A stretch of DNA of 19,163 nucleotides, taken from assembly GCA_027325115.1 (NCBI GenBank), contig DAHWFG010000424.1, positions 1-19,163 of the forward strand, read 5' to 3'. This document shows positions 7,617 to 14,472 of the stretch, piece by piece. The DNA is from JAKBCQ01 sp021807585. Its GTDB lineage: Bacteria; Planctomycetota; Planctomycetia; Isosphaerales; Isosphaeraceae. Made by a program: the position numbers and the translations under genes. Under the pieces are notes generated by a model that did not search any database, had not been told where the DNA came from, and was given only the letters and a program-made list of their open reading frames with translations. The stretch's first letter is position 1; every line of letters begins with the position of its first letter.

Positions 7617-8330
7617 ATGTCAAAAACTCACGCGATCGAATTGAAACAGGTGACGAAAGAATACCGTCGCGACGCGTTTCGCGTACCGGTGCTCGAGGAT
7701 CTCGATCTCGGAGTCGCCGAGGGGGAGTTTCTGGCGCTGATGGGGCCTTCGGGGTCGGGGAAGACGACCTTGTTGAACCTGATCGCGGGGCTCGATCGAC
7801 CGACGAGCGGCGAGATCTGGATCCGCGGCCAGGAACTTTCTCAGCTTACCGATTCCGAGCTCACGCGATGGCGCGCCGATAGCGTCGGCTTTATCTTTCA
7901 ATTATATAATTTGATACCGGTATTAACGGCTTTTGAGAACGTCGAGTTGCCGCTGTTGTTGACATCGCTTTCGCGTAAGCGGCGGCGCGATCAGGTACGC
8001 ACGGCGCTCCGCGTCGTCGGTCTTTCGGATCGCGAGGATCATTACCCGCGGCAGCTTTCGGGGGGTCAAGAGCAACGGGTCGCGATCGCGCGTGCGATCG
8101 TCACCGATCCGTACTTGATCGTCGCGGACGAGCCTACGGGGGATCTCGACCGCGCGAGCGCCGAGGATATCCTTGATTTGCTCGAGCAGCTCAACCGCGA
8201 ATTCCTGAAGACGATCGTGATGGTGACGCACGACCCGCACGCCGCCGAACGCGCCGGCAGGCTGCTTAAGCTCGATAAGGGACGACTCGTCGACGACGCC
8301 TCGAAATCTCGCCTGGGGGCCGTTTCATGA
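7617..8330 (+). CDS. MacB/LolD-type ABC transporter ATP-binding protein
   Basis: A 237-residue ATPase of the LolD/MacB subfamily with every catalytic motif. Walker A GPSGSGKTT spans 43-51 (K49), the Q-loop is FIFQLYN (Q95), the signature LSGGQ is 147-151, Walker B LIVADEP includes D171 and E172, and the H-loop is VTHD (H205). The segment VLTAFENVELPL is typical of this subfamily, whose members power mechanotransmission through FtsX-like permeases rather than classical import. It starts 101 bases after the adaptor gene and overlaps the first permease by ATGA (8327-8330), so it is translationally coupled to it. It should act as a dimer on the cytoplasmic face, bound to the two permeases downstream. 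Confidence 0.93.
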   Translation: MSKTHAIELKQVTKEYRRDAFRVPVLEDLDLGVAEGEFLALMGPSGSGKTTLLNLIAGLDRPTSGEIWIRGQELSQLTDSELTRWRADSVGFIFQLYNLIPVLTAFENVELPLLLTSLSRKRRRDQVRTALRVVGLSDREDHYPRQLSGGQEQRVAIARAIVTDPYLIVADEPTGDLDRASAEDILDLLEQLNREFLKTIVMVTHDPHAAERAGRLLKLDKGRLVDDASKSRLGAVS

Positions 8331-9493
8331 AGTTTTTGGGATATGTTTTACGGAACACGGCGCGAAATCCGATCCGCTCGGTCCTCACGATCGCGTCGGT
8401 GGCGATCAGCTTGTCTTTGATGACGATGCTGATTACTTATTTACAAATAAATAATGAAGTGCGTGGCACGGTAAAAGCATATAATCGTATTATCACAATG
8501 AGTTCGCAGGGTTTCGCTCAGCCGGTGCCGATCGCCGAGGCGGCGCGGATCAAGGCGATGGAGGGGATCGAGGCGGCGAGTCCGCTGCTTTGGTACGGGG
8601 GAAAATATCAGGAAGAGACGCTCGCTTTCGCGCAGTTCGGGATCGACGGCGAGACGATTTTCGAGATTTACGACGAATACTCGATTCCCGCCGAACAGTT
8701 GAAGAGTTTTCAGCGGGATCGATCGGGGTGCGTGATCGGCCGCAAGCTCTCGGCGGAACGAAACCTCAAGATCGGCGATCGCATTCCATTAAAAGGGGAC
8801 ATCTATCCGTTTGATTTAAACCTGACGGTGCGGGCGATTTACGACGGGCCTGAGAATCGCGATCTGCGCGCGTGCTGGTTTCACTGGGAGTATCTGGAAG
8901 AAGGATTGAAGCGCGATTTCAAGGGCAAGGGAGCGGGAAACGCGGGGGCGATCGTCGCCAAGTGCAGAAGCGGCGAAGCGATGCCGGCTTTATGCAAAAA
9001 GATCGACACGCTTTCACTTAATAGTGATTCACCCACGAGGACGCAGAGCGAGGAGGCGTTTCTCAAGATGTTTTCGGAGTTCGCCGGCGATTTAACGGTT
9101 CTGATCCGCAACGTGGGGCTGGCGGTGGTGTTTTCGCTTTTGTGCGTCTCGGGGAACGCGATGGCGATGGCGCTGCGCGAGCGGACGCGTGAGGTCGCGG
9201 TTCTGCGAGCGATCGGATTCGGCAAGGTGTTGATTCTGTTTCTCGTACTCGCCGAATCGGTGTTGGTCGCGGTGACGGGGGGAGTCGTGGGGTCGATCGG
9301 GTCGAAATTCCTCTTCGATTTTTTCGACGTTTCGCGCTTTTCGGCGGGATTTTTGCCGTTCTTTTTCGTCTCGTGGACGACGGCTCTGGCGGGTTTGGCG
9401 GTCGCCGCGGCGATCGGCCTGTTAAGCGGGATCGTTCCCGCCGTGCTCGCGGTGCGCAATTCGGTGATCGACGGCCTGCGCAAGGTTGTTTAG
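8327..9493 (+). CDS. FtsX/MacB-like ABC permease, first of two
   Basis: A 388-residue permease with the four-helix FtsX layout: TM1 at about 18-38, a periplasmic domain of some 215 residues (40-255), then TM2 (257-280), TM3 (300-325) and TM4 (345-375). The coupling segment RERTREVAVLRAIGFGK (284-300) between TM2 and TM3 is the family hallmark. The protein ends with AVRNSVIDGLRKVV, the usual cytoplasmic C-terminus. It lacks its own ATPase domain, unlike E. coli MacB, because the ATPase is encoded by the overlapping gene before it. It probably pairs with the next permease as a heterodimer. Confidence 0.9.
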   Translation: MKFLGYVLRNTARNPIRSVLTIASVAISLSLMTMLITYLQINNEVRGTVKAYNRIITMSSQGFAQPVPIAEAARIKAMEGIEAASPLLWYGGKYQEETLAFAQFGIDGETIFEIYDEYSIPAEQLKSFQRDRSGCVIGRKLSAERNLKIGDRIPLKGDIYPFDLNLTVRAIYDGPENRDLRACWFHWEYLEEGLKRDFKGKGAGNAGAIVAKCRSGEAMPALCKKIDTLSLNSDSPTRTQSEEAFLKMFSEFAGDLTVLIRNVGLAVVFSLLCVSGNAMAMALRERTREVAVLRAIGFGKVLILFLVLAESVLVAVTGGVVGSIGSKFLFDFFDVSRFSAGFLPFFFVSWTTALAGLAVAAAIGLLSGIVPAVLAVRNSVIDGLRKVV

Positions 9494-9509
9494 GCATAAT
9501 GATATCAAT

Positions 9510-10673
9510 ATGATACCACTCAAATATAATATTCGTAATCTATGGGTGCGGCGGACGACGACGTTGATGACGGTTCTGGGGACGGGGATCGTCGTCTGGT
9601 CGAGCTGCATCTTGTTCGGGCTTGTCGACGGTTTGCAGCATTCGCTCAAGGTATCGGGGGATCCGCTCGATCTGATCATCATCCGCAAGGGGGCGACGAA
9701 CGAGACGAACGGGGGATTCGATTTGGACAAAGCCGAGGAGATCGCGACGATTCCGGGGATCGCGCGCGACCGCGACGGCAAACTTCTGTGCGCGCTCGAG
9801 TTGCTTAACATTCCGGTGGTTGCACGAATCGACGGGACGCGCGCCAACGTGATCGTCCGCGGGGTGAGCGAGGCTTCGCGCGGGCTCCGGCCTCGCTTCG
9901 ATCTCAAACAGGGACGATATCTCGATCCCGGCAAGGACGAGTGTATTGTAAGTCAAAGTATATCCAGACGTTTTCAAGGAGCGTCGCTCGGGGGGTTGTT
10001 GCGGACGGGGGAGCGCGAGGCGTATCGCGTCGTGGGGATCTTCACCGCGGGAGGAACCGCGGCGGACAGCGAGGTTTGGGTCGACCGCAAGGATCTTGAA
10101 CGACACACGGCGCGAGAGGGATCGGTGTCGTGCGTGCAGCTTCGCGCCGCGTCCGCCGACGATTTCCGATCGATCAGCGCCCGGATCGAAAACGACGCGC
10201 AATTTCGTCTTCAAGCCGTTCCTGAAACGACATATTTTCTTGAGCAATCGCGTTCGAGCCTGTTTCTCAAGGTGACGGGGACGATCATCGCGGTGTTCCT
10301 CACCGTGGGCGCGATGTTCGCCGCGGCCAATACGATGTTCGCCGCGGTCAACTCGAGAATCCGCGAAATCGGCACGATGCGCGCAATCGGTTTTTCACGT
10401 ATGGATATTTTAGTGAGTTTTTTATTTGAATCGATATTGATCTGTTTTCTCGGCGGATTGATCGGAGTGATCGCCACTTTGCCCTTAAGCGCGCTGACGT
10501 TCGGCACGAACAATTTCAACACGTTCACCGAGTTGACGGTGAGCTTCCGCTTCGGGCCGGCGGTCACTCTCGTCGCGACCGCGATGACTGCGGCGATGGG
10601 AGTACTCGGAGGCCTGTTCCCGGCGATCCGCGCCGTCCGGCTCGACGTCGTCAAAGCGCTGCGCGAACTTTAA
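9510..10673 (+). CDS. FtsX/MacB-like ABC permease, second of two
   Basis: A 387-residue permease with the same architecture as its neighbour: TM1 at about 18-38, a periplasmic domain (40-250), then three C-terminal helices near 256-280, 300-328 and 350-375. The hallmark NSRIREIGTMRAIGFSR (281-297) is present, and the C-terminus AVRLDVVKALREL fits the family. I chose the ATG at 9510 (MIPLKYNIRNL) because family members commonly begin this way; a TTG at 9486, overlapping the previous stop, is in frame and has AAGG before it. No strong Shine-Dalgarno precedes 9510, so coupling to the preceding gene, 16 bases away, is likely. Sequence differences from the first permease suggest a fixed heterodimer. 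Confidence 0.9.
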   Translation: MIPLKYNIRNLWVRRTTTLMTVLGTGIVVWSSCILFGLVDGLQHSLKVSGDPLDLIIIRKGATNETNGGFDLDKAEEIATIPGIARDRDGKLLCALELLNIPVVARIDGTRANVIVRGVSEASRGLRPRFDLKQGRYLDPGKDECIVSQSISRRFQGASLGGLLRTGEREAYRVVGIFTAGGTAADSEVWVDRKDLERHTAREGSVSCVQLRAASADDFRSISARIENDAQFRLQAVPETTYFLEQSRSSLFLKVTGTIIAVFLTVGAMFAAANTMFAAVNSRIREIGTMRAIGFSRMDILVSFLFESILICFLGGLIGVIATLPLSALTFGTNNFNTFTELTVSFRFGPAVTLVATAMTAAMGVLGGLFPAIRAVRLDVVKALREL

Positions 10674-10741
10674 CGCGATAAATCCTTATAAGTTTAAAAT
10701 AAAAACATTGATTATTATGATAATTAACACGTTTGATCCGA
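10674..10741. other. AT-rich gap between convergent genes
   Basis: This 68-base stretch separates the second permease (+) from the chemoreceptor-like gene (-). It is strikingly AT-rich against its surroundings. I see no strong hairpin with a T-run in either direction; ATTAT-TATG-ATAAT-like pairing is weak. Confidence 0.5.
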
Positions 10742-13288
10742 TTATGTGGAGCGAATCAGCCCGATCTCGGCGGTTCTGACGGCGACGGTTCGCGGCGGGG
10801 CGGGGGGTTCGATCGCGATCGGCGCTGCGCGGGGCGAATCGGCGTGGTGCGAGGTGAGCCCCGCGAGGCGGTTGCTGAGGGTGTTGAGATGGCGAGCGGC
10901 GAGTTCGATCTGGTGGATCGCGGCGTTGTTTTGGACCGCGACTTGTTCGATGTTTTTGATCGCGAGGTTGACCTGCCCCATCCCCGCGGCCTGTTGTCCT
11001 GAAGACGCGACGATTCGAGCGGCGGCCTGTGCGGTCGAATCGAGCGTTTCGGAAAGGAATTGGATCGTCTTGCCGGCATGTTCGACGATCCCGCATGCGA
11101 TGTCGACCGAGCGAATCGCTTGATCGGTCGCGGTCACGGCGGTATTCGTGCCGTTTTGGATCAGTCCGAGGATTTGTCGAACCTGGATCGTGGCCTTTTT
11201 GGATTGTTCGGCGAGCGTTTTGACCTCGGCGGCGACGACGGCGAATCCTCGACCCTGCTCGCCGGCTCGCGACGCCTCGATCGCGGCGTTGAGCGCCAGG
11301 AGATTTGTCTGCTCGGCTATGTCGTCGACCGCTGCGATGATCTCGCCGATCGTCCTCGCCTGCTCGGAGAGGGAGACGATCGTCGCGGCGGTCGATTTAA
11401 CGCGCTCGCGAACCGTGCTCATAGCATCATTTGTTTCGTCGAGGGCTTCGCCGCCGGCTCGGCCGATCTCGACGGTTTTTCGAACCGATTCGCCGACGCC
11501 CCTGGCGAACTGCGACGAATGTTCGGATGTTTGAGCGATTTGGGCGATCGTCGTCACGGTCTCGGCGACGGCTGCGGCCTGTTGCTGCGTTCCCTTGGCT
11601 TGCTCGGTGGTGCTCGCGAGGATTTCTCGGCTCGCCGAGGTGAGATGCGCCGTCGCCTCGGCGATCGCCTCGAGCGTTTCGCGAAGGCTCGTTGTTTTCT
11701 TACGCAAAGATTCTTCGATGCGTATCCGCTCGCGCATCTCGATTTCGAGCCGCGCGTTGCTCGCCTCGGCCTCGACGGCGCGCCGCCGCGACATTTGCAT
11801 GAGACCGACCGTGAGCGCCAGCAAAGCCGACATCACGAGCCCCGCGCCGAGCACGAGTTGGGGGAGCGGCGACGATCGCGCCCGCTCGATCATCTCGCGT
11901 CCCGGCCGCACGCGGATTCGCCACGTCGCGCCGTAAAGCCCGAGATCGAACGTTCGATCCTCAATCTCTTGATTATTTGTTATTTCATCGCTCGGACCCG
12001 CAAGGGTGATCGCGTCGTCGTTCCGATAAAGCAAATCGTCGCCGTCATAAACAGAGATATCAAAATCAAGCTCGACGTCCTCGGCGAGAATCTTTTCGAG
12101 GAGCGAACGAACGCGATGAACGCCGCCGACCCAGCCGTCGAACTTCCCCTTGGAAGAGACGGGAACGACGAATAAGACCCCCTTGTCGTCGTCGTCGGCG
12201 ATCGCGACGGGGTGAGAAACGACGACCCTGCGGAGTTCGCGGGAGGCGTCGAGCGCGTCGCGCCGGCGGTCGTCGCGGCTTAGATCGCGATCGCGTTCGG
12301 ATTCGACTCCGGTTTCAGGAGCGATCCACTGAACATGATATGAAGGATCAATCCATTCAATTAAGCGATAACTTGAATCGTTTTTGATATAAAACTCGGA
12401 GTCTTTCCGCCACGCGTCGAGGGAGCGATCATCGACGGTTTCCCAGCGGTGCGCCATTCGTTCCATCTCCCGCACCCGCGAATCGACATGCCTGCGGATC
12501 GTGCTGACGACCAGTTTGAGCACGGGATCGCTCTCGTGCTCAATCTGGAGGTTGATCAAAACGATCAACGCCCGCCACAGACAGATCGTCGCGGTGGCGG
12601 CGCCGAGACCCGTCGAAATCGGCAGCCAACGCGGCGAGGTCGTCTCCGCGGCGATCGCTCGCGCCGCGACACGGTCGTCGATCCAGGCGAAACAAACGAC
12701 TCCGAACCCAAGAATCGCGAACCCGATCGACGTGTGAAACGCCATCGGTATTCGAACGCCCCAATCATATGTTTTAAGTTCAATTATATATCCGAGCGAA
12801 CCGATCGCCCCGAGCGACATCAGCAGCGTTCCCACCAAAGCGAGGAGAAGCGGTCGCGAGCGGAACGGAGTTCGTCGCGCCGCGATCGCGAGCGCGAACC
12901 CCATGAGTACAAAACAAACCGCCGACGAAGGCGCCATCCTTCCCGGGTGAATCGTCTCGTCCGTCATATACGGTTTTACAAATAAGCGATCGACGCCGAG
13001 ATCGCGATTCAAGGCGATCTGCACCACGTTCGCGCCTCCGAACGCCAAGGCTACGGCGGCGAACGGCCACGCCCACCGCGACCGTCGCGTCGCGAGCGCG
13101 ATCAACCCCAACCCGCAACACATAAAACAGATCGCCGAGTTATACACCATCGCGATCCAACCCGGACGGACGCGCAACAACGCCTCGTTGTGCACGTGCC
13201 AGCCGATCGCGGTCGCCCCCCCGAGCGCCGCCGCCAAACCCCCGGCGATGAACGTGAGAATCCTGGGCGAATCACGCTTGAAATTCAT
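10742..13288 (-). CDS. Chemoreceptor-like signalling protein: multi-pass N-terminus, CHASE-like sensor, MCP signalling domain
   Basis: An 848-residue protein. Residues 1-250 hold about seven hydrophobic segments (near 11-30, 43-66, 73-92, 119-137, 146-170, 184-203 and 223-246). Residues 255-460 resemble a CHASE-type extracytoplasmic sensor, with RRHVDSRVREMERMAHRW and IEWIDPSYHVQWIAPETG. Another TM lies at 476-498, followed by a coiled coil (500-545) and a methyl-accepting signalling domain (about 550-805). The hairpin tip is canonical: DIAEQTNLLALNAAIEASRAGEQGRGFAVVAAEVKTLAEQS (656-696, split here only by description). The last 40 residues are Pro/Ala-rich. No CheA, CheW, CheR or CheB gene is in the window. 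It lies 42 bases after the receiver-HATPase gene and is probably co-transcribed with it. The ligand is unknown. Confidence 0.87.
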   Translation of the reverse strand: MNFKRDSPRILTFIAGGLAAALGGATAIGWHVHNEALLRVRPGWIAMVYNSAICFMCCGLGLIALATRRSRWAWPFAAVALAFGGANVVQIALNRDLGVDRLFVKPYMTDETIHPGRMAPSSAVCFVLMGFALAIAARRTPFRSRPLLLALVGTLLMSLGAIGSLGYIIELKTYDWGVRIPMAFHTSIGFAILGFGVVCFAWIDDRVAARAIAAETTSPRWLPISTGLGAATATICLWRALIVLINLQIEHESDPVLKLVVSTIRRHVDSRVREMERMAHRWETVDDRSLDAWRKDSEFYIKNDSSYRLIEWIDPSYHVQWIAPETGVESERDRDLSRDDRRRDALDASRELRRVVVSHPVAIADDDDKGVLFVVPVSSKGKFDGWVGGVHRVRSLLEKILAEDVELDFDISVYDGDDLLYRNDDAITLAGPSDEITNNQEIEDRTFDLGLYGATWRIRVRPGREMIERARSSPLPQLVLGAGLVMSALLALTVGLMQMSRRRAVEAEASNARLEIEMRERIRIEESLRKKTTSLRETLEAIAEATAHLTSASREILASTTEQAKGTQQQAAAVAETVTTIAQIAQTSEHSSQFARGVGESVRKTVEIGRAGGEALDETNDAMSTVRERVKSTAATIVSLSEQARTIGEIIAAVDDIAEQTNLLALNAAIEASRAGEQGRGFAVVAAEVKTLAEQSKKATIQVRQILGLIQNGTNTAVTATDQAIRSVDIACGIVEHAGKTIQFLSETLDSTAQAAARIVASSGQQAAGMGQVNLAIKNIEQVAVQNNAAIHQIELAARHLNTLSNRLAGLTSHHADSPRAAPIAIEPPAPPRTVAVRTAEIGLIRST

Positions 13289-13330
13289 ATTTTCATCTCT
13301 TTTTATGCTTATATCGCTATTTCCTAATTT

Positions 13331-14245
13331 TTAGCGGTTTTGATTCGATCGCGGAGCGACGCGCGGGTCGCGGCGTTTGACGAGGGTGATTTCGTTCCCC
13401 GTTTGGTTGTGCGAGACGACGTCCATGAACGAGCGAATGAGGAGCAGCCCGCGACCGCTCGCTCGTTCCATGTTTTCGGGATCGGTGGGATCGGGGAGCT
13501 TCGACGGATCAAATCCCGCTCCCTCGTCGCGGATCGCATAAGCGACCTCGTCGCTCGTTTCACGTTCGATCAGAATCACCTTGCGGTCGCAATATGGAGA
13601 CGATCGACGACGCTCGGCGGCGAGGCGGAAAAATTCGGCCTCGTTCTCCTCACGCAACGCCGAATCAAGCTCGAGATTGCCGTGATGAATCGCGTTCGTC
13701 AACGCCTCGCTCAGCGCCACGCCCGCTCGAACCAGCCCCGTCTCGTCGCAAAAGCCGCCGCGCGAAAGCTTTTCTAATAAATAATTGATTAACGGAGAAA
13801 CTAAATCAATGTCGTTATCAAGATTATAATGGAATTCTGATTTTACCCAGGTCGATGGAATCGTCGTACAAGCCGATTTGGCGCCGCGCAATTCGAGCAC
13901 GCCGCGCAACGTGTCGACGATGTCGCGCGGCAAGTTCCGCTTGGGTACGTAGCTCGCCGCCCCCTTCAACAGAGCCTGCGCCGCGATCTCCTCGCCGCCG
14001 AGCGCCGTCATCAAAATCACGGGCACCTCGGGATACCGCTCGCGAATCATCGCGACAAGCTCAAGACCGTTCATCACGGGCATGTCGAGATCGGTCAAAA
14101 CCGCGTCGGGTCGAATCCTGCCGACCGCTTCAAGTCCCTCGCCGCCGTCACGGGCGCATTCAACATCAAATCCCGCCTCCTCGAGACGAAATTGAATCTC
14201 GAGAGCCTGAGTGGAGCTATCCTCGACGACTAAGATGCGCGCCAT
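13331..14245 (-). CDS. Response regulator with receiver domain fused to an RsbW-like HATPase
   Basis: A 304-residue cytoplasmic protein. Residues 1-120 are a receiver domain: acidic pair E8-D9, phosphoacceptor D52 in LTDLDMP, T80 and K102 are all in place. A linker leads to an HATPase_c domain (about 140-295) with the N-box ALSEALTNAIHHGNLEL (N184), the G1 motif RDEGAGFDPSKLPDP and the G2 region SGRGLLLIRSFMDVV. This ATPase type belongs to anti-sigma kinases (RsbW/SpoIIAB) rather than sensor histidine kinases, and no PP2C or DHp domain is present. Phosphorylation of the receiver probably controls sequestration or phosphorylation of a partner, which is inference. The start at 14245 is preferred over 14281 because GGAG lies 8 bases before it. 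The minus-strand TATGAT at 14278-14273 is a weak -10 candidate without a -35. Confidence 0.9.
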   Translation of the reverse strand: MARILVVEDSSTQALEIQFRLEEAGFDVECARDGGEGLEAVGRIRPDAVLTDLDMPVMNGLELVAMIRERYPEVPVILMTALGGEEIAAQALLKGAASYVPKRNLPRDIVDTLRGVLELRGAKSACTTIPSTWVKSEFHYNLDNDIDLVSPLINYLLEKLSRGGFCDETGLVRAGVALSEALTNAIHHGNLELDSALREENEAEFFRLAAERRRSSPYCDRKVILIERETSDEVAYAIRDEGAGFDPSKLPDPTDPENMERASGRGLLLIRSFMDVVSHNQTGNEITLVKRRDPRVAPRSNQNR

Positions 14246-14253
14246 GACCCGGT

Positions 14254-14257
14254 CTCC
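14254..14257 (-). promoter_or_regulatory. Ribosome binding site deciding the start at 14245
   Basis: On the minus strand GGAG is followed by 8 bases and then ATG (14245-14243). The resulting protein begins MARILVVEDSS, exactly where receiver domains begin. The upstream in-frame ATG at 14281 would add 12 residues with no family resemblance. Confidence 0.5.
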
Positions 14258-14472
14258 GAAGGGATTTCCTTTATCATACAACCTGTTCCAAGGCGCGGGG
14301 ACGTGCGACTCCGCCGAATCCGTAAGATTATTACCGCGGCGGTTCGATCGGCTCGAATCCGGCCGGTCGCTTTCATCATCCTGGATCAGGAAATGTTATC
14401 GTGTTAAAACGTTATGAGCAGATCTTCTTCACCCATGTCGAAGCGCGAGAAGCGGCGTCGATTCGCAACGCG

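Noticed and set aside
6277..7623. A 448-codon open frame on the minus strand opposite macA
   Set aside because: It lies wholly opposite a clear adaptor gene, is full of Arg and His from reverse-read codons, and shows no domain.
9486..9509. TTG start for the second permease
   Set aside because: Family members start at the equivalent of 9510 (MIPLKYN), and an overlap with the previous stop is not needed; it remains possible.
11060..12175. A 371-codon plus-strand frame opposite the chemoreceptor gene
   Set aside because: Its Gly/Arg/Asp-rich translation is what the complement of the MCP codons gives; the minus-strand protein has an unmistakable MCP hairpin tip.
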